Positions 24,701 to 34,900 of a stretch of DNA of 64,000 nt are shown here, piece by piece (the first letter of the stretch is position 1; each line of letters begins with the position of its first letter). The translations under genes were made by a program, and so were the position numbers. The DNA comes from Trebouxia sp. TZW2008 (lineage: Eukaryota > Chlorophyta > Trebouxiophyceae > Trebouxiales > Trebouxiaceae), in assembly GCA_002118135.1 (NCBI GenBank), contig BDIU01000286.1:62001-126000 (forward strand), read 5' to 3'. Under the pieces are notes generated by a model. The model searched no databases, had not been told where the DNA came from, and saw only the letters and a list, made by a program, of their open reading frames with translations.

Positions 24701-25019
24701 CAACAGGGACCGCTTGTGAGCAAATTTACTGGCGTCTAGCCCTGCACCAGACCGCCACAAAAGGTTTGCGACTCGCCCTGAGTCTAGTAAGGCAGCAACC
24801 TCAGGCCGCATACCTGCTGTTCTGCCTGCTGCGTGGATACATGCAATCTGCGCAGCCTGCAAAGCACGCAAGTTCTTTGACTTTGGAAAGTCGCTCTTGC
24901 AGACATGGCTACCGTGAACGGTGCGCAGGTACGCCGAGATCAAGCTCGTCTTTTGCAAAGGTGATGTCCGCTGTAGTCAAAGTATTCACCAGAATAGCCA
25001 GGAGGCATTTCATAGACAT
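12793..25019 (-). CDS. Large Cys-rich modular surface protein built from phase 1-1 exons, hydrophobic C-terminal tail
   Basis: Not a family I can name. In transcript order the confident exons are: one ending at 24643, then 24353-24231, 23387-23253, 22756-22625, 22318-22226, 21799-21707, 21152-21054, 19247-19146, 18366-18259, 16781-16692, 16093-16007, 15467-15364, 14443-14318, 13853-13601, 12887-12793. Ten internal exons (24353 to 16007) are multiples of three and phase 1-1. Most code one module: Asp-x-Cys, two or three more Cys, then a pattern like AGxxCxxxG. The last four exons change phase (1 to 0, then 0, then 0 to 1, then the end) and encode a Ser/Thr/Asn-rich region resembling SEA-type extracellular domains (VNVTITKVTTGSAIVENSVA). 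The tail is ITAGMTVWTFGAAALAVAAL then stop, consistent with a GPI-anchor signal or membrane anchor. An ATG at 25019 opening a signal-like MSMKCLLAILVNTLTTA is a tentative start, but no phase-consistent join to the next exon was found. Further modules may have been missed around 17-18 and 20-21 kb. Confidence 0.65.
13400..13480 (-). pseudogene. Partial copy of the SEA-like exon 3' end
   Basis: The string GTCACATTGCTCACAGCAACA followed by a GTCnAAGGT-like continuation near 13418-13450 repeats 13620-13660, inside the exon 13601-13853. The copy lies 3' of the intact exon in transcript order and carries its 3' part. Confidence 0.55.
16252..16341. mobile_element. 90-bp inverted-repeat element (MITE-like)
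   Basis: The left end reads AGTGCTGGAATAATAGTGCTGG. The right end reads CCAGCACTCTTATTTGT and then a second CCAGCACT, so each arm holds two AGTGCTGG words in inverse orientation around a short centre. The structure would fold as an imperfect hairpin. No target-site duplication could be fixed. It could also be a simple local inverted duplication. Confidence 0.55.
16508..16605. repeat. Short tandem repeat of TGCTACGCTA-type decamers
   Basis: About nine imperfect units alternating TGCTACGCTG and TGCTATGCTA. It lies in an intron of the Cys-rich protein gene. Confidence 0.85.
16960..17170 (-). pseudogene. Two decayed Cys-module copies
   Basis: On the minus strand the two copies near 17100-17200 and 16985-17085 read GKCVGPTAAGASC and a close variant GKCVGPSAAVASC, each followed by a donor-like GT. 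In the first, the expected Asp-Leu-Cys start reads GACCTGTAG, a stop, so I take them as relics. A functional module with another start is possible. Confidence 0.5.
17225..17665. repeat. Tandem repeat, ~79-bp unit, about six copies
   Basis: GTCTGCAAGCATCAAGGGA-like starts recur near 17234, 17290, 17370, 17448, 17527 and 17605. Each is followed by ATGTCAGCA and a GTCATGCATGCATC block. It lies between modules of the Cys-rich gene. No coding frame is conserved. Confidence 0.75.
18440..18664 (-). pseudogene. Two upstream 5'-partial copies of the DLCSDGTTKGTAC module exon
   Basis: Minus-strand copies at 18583-18664 and 18440-18520 repeat the acceptor and first two thirds of the exon 18366-18259 (CSDGTTKGTACP). 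They diverge before the last Cys and the donor. This is the expected form for copies 5' of an intact exon. Confidence 0.75.
18769..18925. mobile_element. pogo/Tigger-like non-autonomous DNA transposon (MITE) flanked by TA
   Basis: A 157-bp element begins CAGTAAAGTCTCTTTGTAA and ends with the inverse, TTACAACGAGACTTTACTG. It is flanked on both sides by TA (18767-18768 and 18926-18927), the target duplicated by Tc1/mariner-superfamily elements. The ends resemble pogo/Tigger termini (CAGTAnAnnCTCGTTATAA) as I know that family. Inside, CGATGTAAGGACAA occurs twice. It has no coding capacity. A decayed relative may lie at 18110-18230, sharing AAGGACAACGC and AAGTTTGTTGGT. Confidence 0.85.
19372..20240 (-). 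repeat. Array of about six 5'-partial copies of the DLCQVSGGEYGN module exon
   Basis: Upstream in transcript order of the intact exon 19247-19146, copies near 20237-20163, 20062-19985, an eroded one near 19860, 19777-19722, 19612-19540 and 19431-19372 repeat its acceptor and first half. Three read DLCQVSGG and CSAATCP almost perfectly. Spacers are also related, sharing AAGGCATGTTTTTGGTGTTAG-like and CTGCAAGGCA words, so the duplicated unit includes intron. Copies lack the module's last Cys and donor. Confidence 0.8.
20724..21035. repeat. Two-copy repeat in the Cys-rich gene
   Basis: Blocks around 20724-20830 and 20905-21035 share CCATGCTnTnGAGCA, ATCTGCTGTGnATG and CAGCATGACAGATGC. On the minus strand they relate to the end of the module exon 21152-21054, so they look like downstream 3'-type copies. 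Frames are not kept. Confidence 0.55.
21160..21330 (-). pseudogene. Decayed copies of the DLCTSPQVC module exon
   Basis: A minus-strand copy near 21325-21240 repeats exon 21152-21054, but an extra base after CAAGCCCAC shifts the frame: CCCACAAGTCTGC in the intact exon, CCCACTAAGTCTGC here. A second shorter copy lies near 21230-21170. Both are upstream of the intact exon. Confidence 0.7.
22075..22135 (-). pseudogene. Downstream 3' copy of the DVCNNQG module exon
   Basis: The minus strand repeats CTGCCCTGATGCCAGGCCAG and GTGACCCAGCAG of the exon 22318-22226. It is 3' of that exon and holds its 3' part, with the donor region altered to CAGCTAGC. Confidence 0.65.
23470..23544 (+). repeat. Dispersed repeat with palindromic AGCACATGTGCT end, copy 2 of 3
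   Basis: AGCACATGTGCTAGGTGT then a middle block and GCCAGGCAGGCTTGTTCTGAGCGTCTTTG, about 75 bp. The same block lies inverted at 6030-6100, and its first half at 49511-49545. See the finding on this repeat. Confidence 0.65.
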
Positions 25020-26150
25020 GGTCCTCTGCGCGGGCGACTTGCAGGGTTTCCTTTCTGAAGATGGTGCAGCCCTGGCGTGGACACAGATGCCGTCGCGCAG
25101 AGGCTCCGCAGTGCACTCAGAGGCAACGCAGACGCTTCAACACAAGTACCGCTGAAGAAGCAATGCAACTGACTGCCGTGTCAGATAGTACCTGGCGCTT
25201 CACATTCGAAAAGGCCAACTTGTAGGACAACTCTTTCATTTCAGATTACGGCTGAGCGACGCGTCAGCGTTCCATTTGATTTCGGATCGGATGAAAGGCC
25301 CTGTCCACACGAGTGAGTTGCATTTAAGAGTTGCATTTTGAGGCCTGCACTTTGCATTTGGCCAGTTGAATTGAGCAAAACAGCTGGAAATTTCTTAGTG
25401 TGAACTGCTGGTCCCTCATTGCCGTTGCTAGTGTTTACTGTGAAGGTTTTTCGCATTGGCTGCCAGGGGTGTATGTTCTGTACAACGTCTGGGGCCGTGT
25501 TTTTCCTTCAACGCAATTTATGTTGACCAAGCGATGATGGTATTATTGTTTCCAAAGGGGCATTCAAATGGACATTGAATTGAGAAAGTTGTTGGGAATT
25601 TTACCCCAACACATCCGATCAGACTTGTTGGCTGGCTAAAGGATGCAAAACCTCTCTCTCTCTCTCTTTACACCATCGAGTCAGAGTCACTTCACTGAAA
25701 CCGGATTCAAGCCTAGCGTTGTCCGCACGACGCAGGCCCTCGACTGAGCATTGAGCAATGGGCGAATAAACCCATTTCAAACCCTGAAAGCGTCTCAATT
25801 GCAGTCTGAGCTGGAGTCAAATCCGCATCTCCAGACGCTTTGGTTATGCATGCATGCAGCTGCAGCCGCCGCATCGCATCGTGTGGGGGTCATGCTTAGG
25901 CGCGCACTGTGGCCAACAATTCCAGTATGTTGTTGCTCAATGGCAGCTATGCAACAATGCTAGTGCAACATGTAAACCCACGACATCACTGCACAGCTGC
26001 GGTTGTACTTAGGCAAACAAAACGAGGAAACGCCTACGCCTATAGGCGTGTTCAGGAGTCTTCAGATAGACCAAAGCGTCCTGGCACTGCTCTGAACGAG
26101 CAGAAAGCCTCCTAGGTGGCCCTAGGGACAATCGGGTTGGTAAACCAAGG
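25020..26150. other. Intergenic, no supported gene
   Basis: I see no convincing exon chain. A short CT-rich run lies at 25645-25670. A 71-residue minus-strand frame at 25456-25241 is Asn/Ser-rich, but has no support beyond its openness. It could belong to an upstream exon of the Cys-rich gene. Confidence 0.45.
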
Positions 26151-26159
26151 CGACTATAA

Positions 26160-27100
26160 TTATATACCTGTCTGAGTTTAGCGAGGTAAAGTACACATAC
26201 CGAAAATTTGTACTTTGTTGAGCAACTCAGGGTCAACCTGAGCAGCCTTGCAATGAAGTCATAATATTATGTGTATGTTGATCAAAGTGCAATGCAGTTT
26301 CAAAAGCACGATGTTCTTAAGAGCTGCGCCCCAGTGTTTGCAGCTGGGTGTGATCATGACTAAGATGCCACAGCAAAGTTTGCACAAGACATGCAAGACA
26401 AACTGATTGTAAATGTTTGCATGAATGTACGTCAGAGCACTTGCTGCATTTGTGAGCTCCAGCTTACCTCAGGGCCACCCACATAGCCTCAATGATCACG
26501 CCGAAGCCGCCACACAATCTTGCCGGCTCGGTCTGCGAATTGCGGCGTGAGCGACTTCACGAGCATGCATAGCGTCCGAGTAGGCCAAAAGGCCGTGGCG
26601 TTGTGAATGAAGCTCTTGTGCTCAGCACATCCATTACCACCCGCTTCAAGTGCGACAAATCAATGATGGTGTAGGTAATGCCATGGACCTTGGTTGCTCA
26701 ATGACAGTGACATTGAAAAGGTCACGTGACAGTCACGACTTGTCCATTGTTTTAGGGTATGGGCACAGCAAGCTTGGCTGTCACATGCATTAGATTAGTT
26801 TTGACTGACATTGTCTGTATGGCCCCCTGCTGGGTCCCCATGATATTAAAAAAATGTATATTGATTGGTACAACATTCGGAGCACCCACCACCCCGCTCA
26901 TGTCCAGAAACTATGGACATTGGAGGAATATGATGGAATATGTCTTCGCATGTTGAAGATGCCTTGCGCAAGGCACCTTACATCCACAGGCGTTTTGCGG
27001 TCAGTATAGACAGATTCCGAACAGTCATACAGGTGGCCATGCTTGGCCATAGTTTTGCGCACGAAGTTGGCTTGCAGGAGCGGCTTCATGCTAATCGTTG
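26160..27100 (-). pseudogene. Decayed CRAL-TRIO (Sec14-like) gene
   Basis: Minus-strand pieces in the right order resemble a CRAL-TRIO lipid-binding domain. Around 27075-26965 is MKPLLQANFVRKTMAKHG followed by TDRKTPVD and a GTAAGG donor. Around 26692-26620 is VHGITYTIIDLSHLKR, matching the domain's central strand. Around 26612-26485 is FIHNATAFWPTRTLCMLVK then LTPQFADRAGKIVW, matching the usual INxPxxFxxxWxLVKPFL block. Around 26255-26205 is VDPELLNKVQIFG then GTATGT, matching the KIxVLG end. The second and third pieces are in different frames, with only 17 bases between usable splice sites, so an intron cannot explain the shift. It could still be a functional gene with exons I mis-assigned. 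Confidence 0.45.
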
Positions 27101-27149
27101 CCATGCATCTTTGCTCACCTTCAGACCAGAGTCCACATCACGTTGTTCC

Positions 27150-28900
27150 ATGTACAGAACGTATGCGCTCTGACAAGTGACTGTTCTCTAACAAGTGACT
27201 GTTCATCATTCCTTCATGCCCTTTGGACAACCATGAGCACTTTTGTGAGCACCCTGCTTGTTGTGCCCTGCAATTTGGCGTTGCTGAGGCTGCCTGTTGC
27301 AAAACCCACTCTCAGCACCGACAGAATCCACTCCAGGGAGCCCAAAAGGAGCGCTTGGGAGAGTGCGCGGTGTCTTTCGTCATGCAGTGTTTGGCGAACA
27401 CGCCATGTCGGCACACCAGTCGTCTTTGGTCAGCACGTCAGCCATCTTCCCTTGCAAGTTGCAACCCAACTCATGCAGAGAAATTCTCAGGAGCCTTTTC
27501 GGTGAACACGCCTTGTTGCTAGATCTGCCTTGTTTGGTCAACAGGTCAACCTTCATTTCCTGCAACCCCACTGTTGCAGTGTGTCTTCAAGGAGCGCTTT
27601 TGGTGCACGAGCAACGTCTTTTTCAGGACGCAGTGTTTGGTGAACACGCCTTGTTGGTAGATCTGTCGTGTTTGGCCAACACGGCAGCCATCATTCCTTG
27701 CAACTTCTTGGGAGACACTGCTGGTCCGGGTCCTCGTCGCGTGTCCTGGAAACGCTCTGCTCAATGCTGACAGCAGCTTGACTGGGTGGCTAAGGGACCA
27801 GCATATCACACCAGTGTGTTTTCCACACTACCAACACAAAGCCACTCCTGCATCACTATGATAATTCCAGTCAAGAAGTTGCTGCGTATCTTAGCCTTGC
27901 ATCTCTGAATTGCTGGCATGTGCATGTCCAAAAGGTTTGCACTAAGGCATGAAGCATCAGGCTGCTCCAATCACAACACCTTTGCTAGCATGCTGCGCAG
28001 CTTTTGCTATGGCTTGTGCTTATTCTTCACAATTAGACATTGTGCTGACGTTGACATGTCACGTTTTGTCTCATGGCAGTGTCAAATGCAATCAGATCTC
28101 AATGCCTTGTTTGTGACAGCAAGGCTCAGCAACGTTTGCGAACAAAGGCATTATGCACTTTGTCATTGCAATTTGCAAAAGCCTGTTGTAGTTGTCCAAG
28201 ATTTCAGCAATACTAGACTTTGTTGTGTCTCATCCAAATTTAGTGTCTGCTTCTGCGCTAGCAACACTCTTCATCTGTAACATGGGTCAATGTGCTAGAT
28301 CCACTTGCCTTTGCTGATGTGCACTCAGGCGCATGTCACTCTCCTGCAGTGTTTACAGCAAATTTTGTCAACACTGCGGGCCATCATAAACTTTGCATGC
28401 AGCCTACTGTTCCTGACAGTCATCATCAAGATGAGCAATGCTGATCACGATTCGCAAGCTCTGCCAGGACTTAGGCTTAATGCGTGATTGTCCTATGCAC
28501 CTGCACTCACACCTGTCAAACAATCTGCATGCACAGCAACACTCACGGAAGATTGAACGGCAACTTCATTTCTGGCTGGTCATCACTGCGGTGCTTCACG
28601 CATGAATTTCGTTCAAGGCACCTCAGCATAGAGACCTCTCCGGCTTCCGACGTGATCTGACACAAGGGCATTTTCCGACAACAAGAGTGCAATACTTCGA
28701 CAGTTCGCAAAATCCAACTGATCTTGCCCGATGTCGGACGCCCTTGATGCCCTGCTTCGCCCGAAACTGATGCTTGAGAGCACAGTGCTGCTGTTTGAGC
28801 GATCTTCTCAATCTAACCAGCTTCAAGCCCGTTGCGGAGTGTCAAGTTAAGCATATAGGTCAAGCGTCAAAGTGAAGTAGCAGGCCCAGCCGGTGGCGTG
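27150..28900. other. Intergenic with a ~110-140-bp tandem repeat
   Basis: Between 27380 and 27710 a unit containing TTGGTGAACACGCCTTGTTG and then TTTGGTCAACAnGncAnCCATC recurs about three times (near 27386, 27498 and 27642). GGAGCGCTT occurs before two of them. It looks like further decayed exon-like duplication, but no parent exon is recognisable. From 27800 to 28900 I see nothing to support a gene, apart from the expected promoter of the transporter. Confidence 0.5.
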
Positions 28901-28927
28901 TCGTTATCTCATTGGGCTCGGCAAGCT

Positions 28928-31900
28928 ATGGCAAGACCACAGAGTCCCAGGCATCGGCGGCCGCGGCAATTCCAAGACGACAGCGAGCAGCCTTCTGCCA
29001 TGCTTTTGCCAGACTCTCTCCCTCAGCCCTCTGCCCGCCTGTCAGATGCTGTGTCAGAATCATCTTCAAGCCGTCTGTCAGACCTGAACAGGGCAGCCAG
29101 CTTGCAGCAGAAAGCAAGCACCTCTGTCTTGTCCAGAAGGTGAGTGTACCTCCCTTCTAAGCGCTCCGTTTGAAGTACAAAACAAGGCAGTCAATCATTA
29201 TGGCGCAGCAGTCAAGTGATGCATTGATTGTGCCTTGCAAGCGTAATGATCCTGTTTGCAGTAGCCTCGACAATCAACTAGACCTGGAATCAGTTGCACA
29301 AAAACAGTGGTGGCTGCGCACACGCTTTGTGACCACCATACTAGTCAACCTGGGAAACATCATGGAAAGGGCAGATGAGCAAATACTGCCAGCCCTGTAT
29401 GGCTTTGTGGCTGCTTCCTTTCACATTGGCCCCACCCAGCTTGGGTACTTGACGCTCAGCAGGGCGCTTGTTCAGGCAGTTGCATCACCTTTGGGAGGCA
29501 TTTTAGGTGAGCTGAGTGTACTGTAAACCCTCGATGCAAACAAAATTGATATAGAAATACAGTGGCCTTCCACAGTGTATTTTGGAACAGTTTGCGGCCT
29601 TTGGACTGCAGTTGCAATCTGGAAGAAGGAGTCCAAATACAGTAACGCTTGGGAAAGACTGTATTTCCTTGGGAGCAAATGCAATCATTGCATCAGCAAG
29701 TTTACTTTACTGACTGCATTGAGCTATCTTTTGATATGCAAACCTTGGCCTTTGGCAGCATTGACCTGGCTCATAGCTCAGCAGCATCTGTTGTCACATT
29801 CATTTCAAGTAACCTTTGTCGAGCTCACAACACCACGCTTGCTATATGCATTTGCACATAGCAACAATGTTGCCGTGAACTCATAAGGCACTTGCCTGGC
29901 AACCCTCATGGGTCATTGCAGACCTTGGCACCCTAGCATAACCACCTTGACCAATACACAGCAATGCAAATGTGCCTCTCAACAAGCATGCCTCACCTCA
30001 TGCATGGACTGGCTGTCAGTGCACGTGTTTGAGCCCTCAACACGCTGGTAGGCAGTTGTACATGGTTCTGAAGGTGGAGCAGTCATTGGCCAGGGCAGAA
30101 AAGCATGTCGTATACTGCTGCACTCAATCAGGGCGCAGGTTCCGGCAATCCAGCCTGAGTGTCTGTGCAGGGCACAACTTCAACAGGGTGTGGGTCATCA
30201 CGGGGGGTTGTCTGCTGTGGGGAGTCATGACAGGGGGGTTCAGCCTATGCACAGTCCTCTGGCAGGTAAACAATCCTTCAAGCCTCACTCTTCAGTTGTG
30301 CTTGAATGATGGCAGTTGTCAAATCGTATTGCAGCGATGGACATGTCTTGCTCTGCAGCAGACCAGTACAAAGCAAAGATCTCCACTGTGCTGAGGCCAT
30401 GCTCAACAACCTCACAGCTGGTGATTCTCAAGTGCAATAAGTGACGTGCTTGCTCTGACATGATCTGCCACACCTTCCAACAGCCATGTTTCTGCCTTGC
30501 AATGACTTCATTGCACACAAACTGCAACAGCATGTGTAATACCTGGTGTAGCAGAATGCAATGTTCATTCATGCATGTGCATATGTTGGTGCAGACATGA
30601 ATATGCCAAGAAAGACTTTGCGTTGACAGCAACCCACACTCTGCCTACCTATGCTCAAGTCTCAGACACGATTTGCAGTGTACTTCAGAACTCAGAGAAA
30701 GTGCAAACAACCTGTCATTTGTAGCCATACACCCAACTACTGAAAGCCAGGTGGTTGCAGGGAATGGTGCTGTCAGCCGTCAACAACTTGGGTCTATCCC
30801 ATGTGATCCCCCATGCTTAGAGCATCACTGCTGACCACTGTGGCAAACCAGACAGGGACAAGACCTTTGCGGCTTTACACAAGGTCAACGCTCTTGATGA
30901 TTGTAGGGAATGGTGCTGTCAGCCATCAATGGTGTGGGTCTGTCACTTGTGATCCCCAATGCCCAGAGCATCACAGCTGACTACTACGATGAGCTGGACA
31001 GGGGCAAGGCCTTTGGGGCGCTGTACATGACAAGTGCCCTTGGAGGTGCTTTTGGCTCCTTGTATGCCACCAATCAAGGTGAGACCTGTGTCACGTGGTG
31101 TTATAGTGACAAGCATTGACAAGCATTGCTAGTATGATGTAACAGCATCCTTCTGCAGCGAAGACCAGACAAAGGTTCTGCTGCACTTTGGCAGTTTCAG
31201 TTTTGGCACCATGTCAGCGCTTGACTGCTGTCTGAATAATGTCTCAGTTTTTCGAGTATCCAGAAGCACAATCCTTAGTTGGCCTTGCCTGAGCATGAAA
31301 TGTGTGATTCATGTTGTGCGTTGTCAACCGCGTGCATCAGCAATGTGAAAGTAGCTGCATACTGACCAGGCACACGCTAGCAGTGTGACTGGCATGCTAG
31401 TGTATATTGTCTGTTGCATGTGAAGCAAACTTTTGTTGGGATAGCATTCAAGCCCACACAGTGCTTTGCTAGCACAAGAGCATCTATAAACTGCCATCAT
31501 CAAGTACTGCTTACTGTGTTTTACTGGCGGCATCACAGCAAAAGCATTTGTCTGTTGAAGGACAAGTCAGCTGTGTCTAAGACTTGTCATTGCGCCCTTT
31601 GCTTGGTGAGGTTGAGTTGTGTGATTAGTGAGTTTGAGTTGTGTGCCTAACTCAGTTGGGTATGACTCCTTTGGCATTGAGTGGTGGAGAGTGGCCTTCC
31701 TACCCATAGGCGTCATCAGTGTTGCACAAGGCATCAGCAATTTCTTTGCCTATGCCCCATTTGTAATATCAAAGGACAATGTTGGCTGATGAGAACAATG
31801 TGTGATTGAGTATGTGTGCGTGACTCAGGTGGGTACACCCCCTTCGGCATTGAGGGGTGGAGGGTGGTGTTTCTGACCATAGGCATCATCAGCTTTGCAT

Positions 31901-34900
31901 TGGGCATTCTCAACTATTTCTTTGCCCATGACCCTCGCTACGGTCAGGACAACAAGACAAGGTTGAAGGAGCACCAGCATGGCACCAGCTTTTTGAGCTC
32001 GGTTGCTGAGATGAAGCGAGTCATTGTCATCCCTTCTTTTGCCATTATCATATTGCAGGTGTGCACTAGACCCTGATGACTGCCTTTCCTGACCTCATTA
32101 GTCATTACTTGTATTCATTTGTTATCCATTTTGCAACTCAAGATGGCATTGCTTTTGGACAATCTCTGCATGCCCATGAGTGCAATTCAGCCCTCAGTAC
32201 ATGCTCTATGATGCACTCTGCATGCAATAAGGTCTTCAAAGAACATGAATTTGCATATCAACTCAGCGCAACCAAGCACAGTCTCAAAGCGAAACCAGCT
32301 TCCTCACAGAGTGATGGGTGCTGGGTCCATCCCTGTTGAGGTTCCGGTCTTCTCCACCCTCTACTTCCAGCTGCTGACATCAGTGTGATATATCCTTTGA
32401 CCTGTTGTAATGTCTTGTATGAGCAGCTTCTTTGCAGGGTGTTGCTGGGTCCATACCTTTCCAGGCTCTCGTCTTCTTCACCCTTTACTTCCAGCTGCTG
32501 GGTTTCTCGAACTTTGCTGCCAGCGCTCTCATGTCAGGCTTCTTGTTTGCAACCGCGTTTGGGGGCTTGCTTGGCGGCTGGATAGGCGACAAGTGAGTGA
32601 GGATTCTCTTAAATAATTAATGTGTACAGTACCACTTGCATGTACCGTGATTATAATTGATCGAAAATGACATGGATACTCACATGGACGCTCAGTTGAA
32701 TCTCTGCTGCCTGTGTACTGTGATCTTTCGGGGGTTGAGTCTTATGACAGTGAGCTGTGACAGCTTTGTCTGTGCAATATGCATGATAAACCATTTCAGC
32801 TGCCTAGGTGCTGAAGGAGTTCACCTGCCATAGGTTGTGATGGCCTGCTTGGCAGGTCAAAACAGTGCAAGCATTTTGCAAACACTGCAGAATTGCCCTG
32901 CTGCACTGTAGATCCATGCATGCAGAAGCGACCACAATCAGTGACAGGAAGATCTCCATGCACCAAAACAGCCCTGTTGTCTGCATAGAGGCTATCCTGT
33001 TGCTGTTTGTGAAGGCTTTGCAAGCTTGCAAGGCGGTACAGCTTGAGCAGCGAGGGCAGCAGCAACTCTCAAAGCAAGCCCAAAACAAGCTGACGCAGCT
33101 TTCAGTATGACTCTCGTGCTCAAGCGAGGAAAAGTACTTGCGGTGTTGCCAATGTGTTTTACTTCAGCAATTGTACCAGGAGTCGACGTTGAGTAGGATG
33201 CCAAGATCCAACAAAGAGTATGGTGCCATACGGTCTTGTAATGATGTTGAGTAAGTTCAACATGTGTTCACTGCAGGGCAGCAGCGCGCTACCCCAACCA
33301 TGGTCGCATCGTGGTGACTCAGCTCAGCATTGGAGTGGGCATACCTATGACAATTCTGCTGCTGAAGGTGAATGCTGTCCACCTGCACTAGCTGGAAACA
33401 TTGCTTTGTTGTTCAACATAGCCACCCTGCCATGAACTGCATGGCTGCCTGATTACACAGCCCTGTTTGTGCTCAGTGTGGCCTCTATACATTCTCTGCT
33501 TTGAAGCGTGCTACGCTCTTGTCTGGTCGTGCTGCTCATGGTGCTTTATGACCTGTACATTGTGTGTGTTCTGTCCTGCTCATGCTTAAGGCGGCTGCAC
33601 AGCAATATCAGTGTCAATGCATGCCAACTAGCCCCAACTACCTTGTTTGATTGCTAAATATCAAAGTAACAATGGTAGAATCAAGCTTTGGATGCTTGAA
33701 TTAAAGTTGTGGGTCACTGCTGCCAGGGTGAATGTCTTCCTGCCAAAGCAATTGCAATTGCTCACAGGGTTTGTTCATTGAGTCAACTGATGCAACGGCA
33801 GGCTTTGACTTTGCTGCCGCAGAGTTATTTGTGTCTGTCTGCAGGGGCTGTCCTATGCGTCAACTAATGCAATGACTTGGGTGTACGCCTTGATGGGGTT
33901 ACTCATCAGTTGGGCAGCTCCTGCCTGCAGAATCTCAATCTTTGCCTAGATACTGCAAACTCACTTGTCCCATGAGACGGCAGCAGACAGTTCAACCTGC
34001 TTGCATGGGTTGTCGTATGCTTCAACAAATGCAATGGCTTGGGTGTACGGCAGCCTGCCGGCCCTGATGGGGTTGATTATCAGTTGGGACGCCCCTGCCT
34101 GGAATGATTCCATTTTTGCTGAAAATGTGCCACATCATTGGCACCTGCTCATGTTGTATCAGTCCCCTGCAATGGCTTGGGTGTATGGCAGCCTGCTGGC
34201 CTTTGGGGTGCTCAGCAGCTGGGCGGCCCCTTCCTGCAACGACCCCATCATTGCTGAAGCAATCCACATCGTTGTCACCTGCTCATACAGCTTGTTGTCT
34301 AAGTCCCCTGATGCAATGGCTTGATTGCACCTGCTTGCAGGGTTTGTCGTATGCGTCAACTAATGCAATGGCTTGGGTGTATGGCAGCCTGCTGGCCCTG
34401 ATGGGGGTGCTTATAAGTTGGGCAGCCCCTGCTTGCAACAACCCAATCTTTGCTGAGATTGTGCCACCGCACCTGCGCAACATGATCTACTCCTTTGACA
34501 GGCAAGCACTGTACATCCCTATTGCTTGTTTTTCAGCCTTCATACAACATGCTGCCTTATTTGGGCAGTATGATCTGTAAACATGCAAGCATCCCTTGTT
34601 CATTTGACAGGCAAGCATTTGTTGCTGTCCAGTGTTTTTGTTATTGCCAACCCAAATTTTGCTGAGGCTGTGCGGCCTTACCTGCGCAACATGATGATTC
34701 ACTCTTTTGACCTGAAAGTGCATGTGCATGTGCACCATGTGCGACTACAGGTCAGTTGAGATGGCGTCAGCAGTTGCTGCTCCTCCTCTTGTGGGTTTTT
34801 TCGGCAAAGAGAGAGTTGTTCTCTGCAATTGGCTACTCCCTCATGTCAAAGTAACAGTGTTACGATCAGCTTTCTGGCATCACAGGTCATTTGAGATAGC

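Noticed and set aside
26759..27505. Plus-strand frames as a transposase or surface protein
   Set aside because: Short, overlapping, without motifs; the minus strand in part of the interval carries the CRAL-TRIO relic instead.
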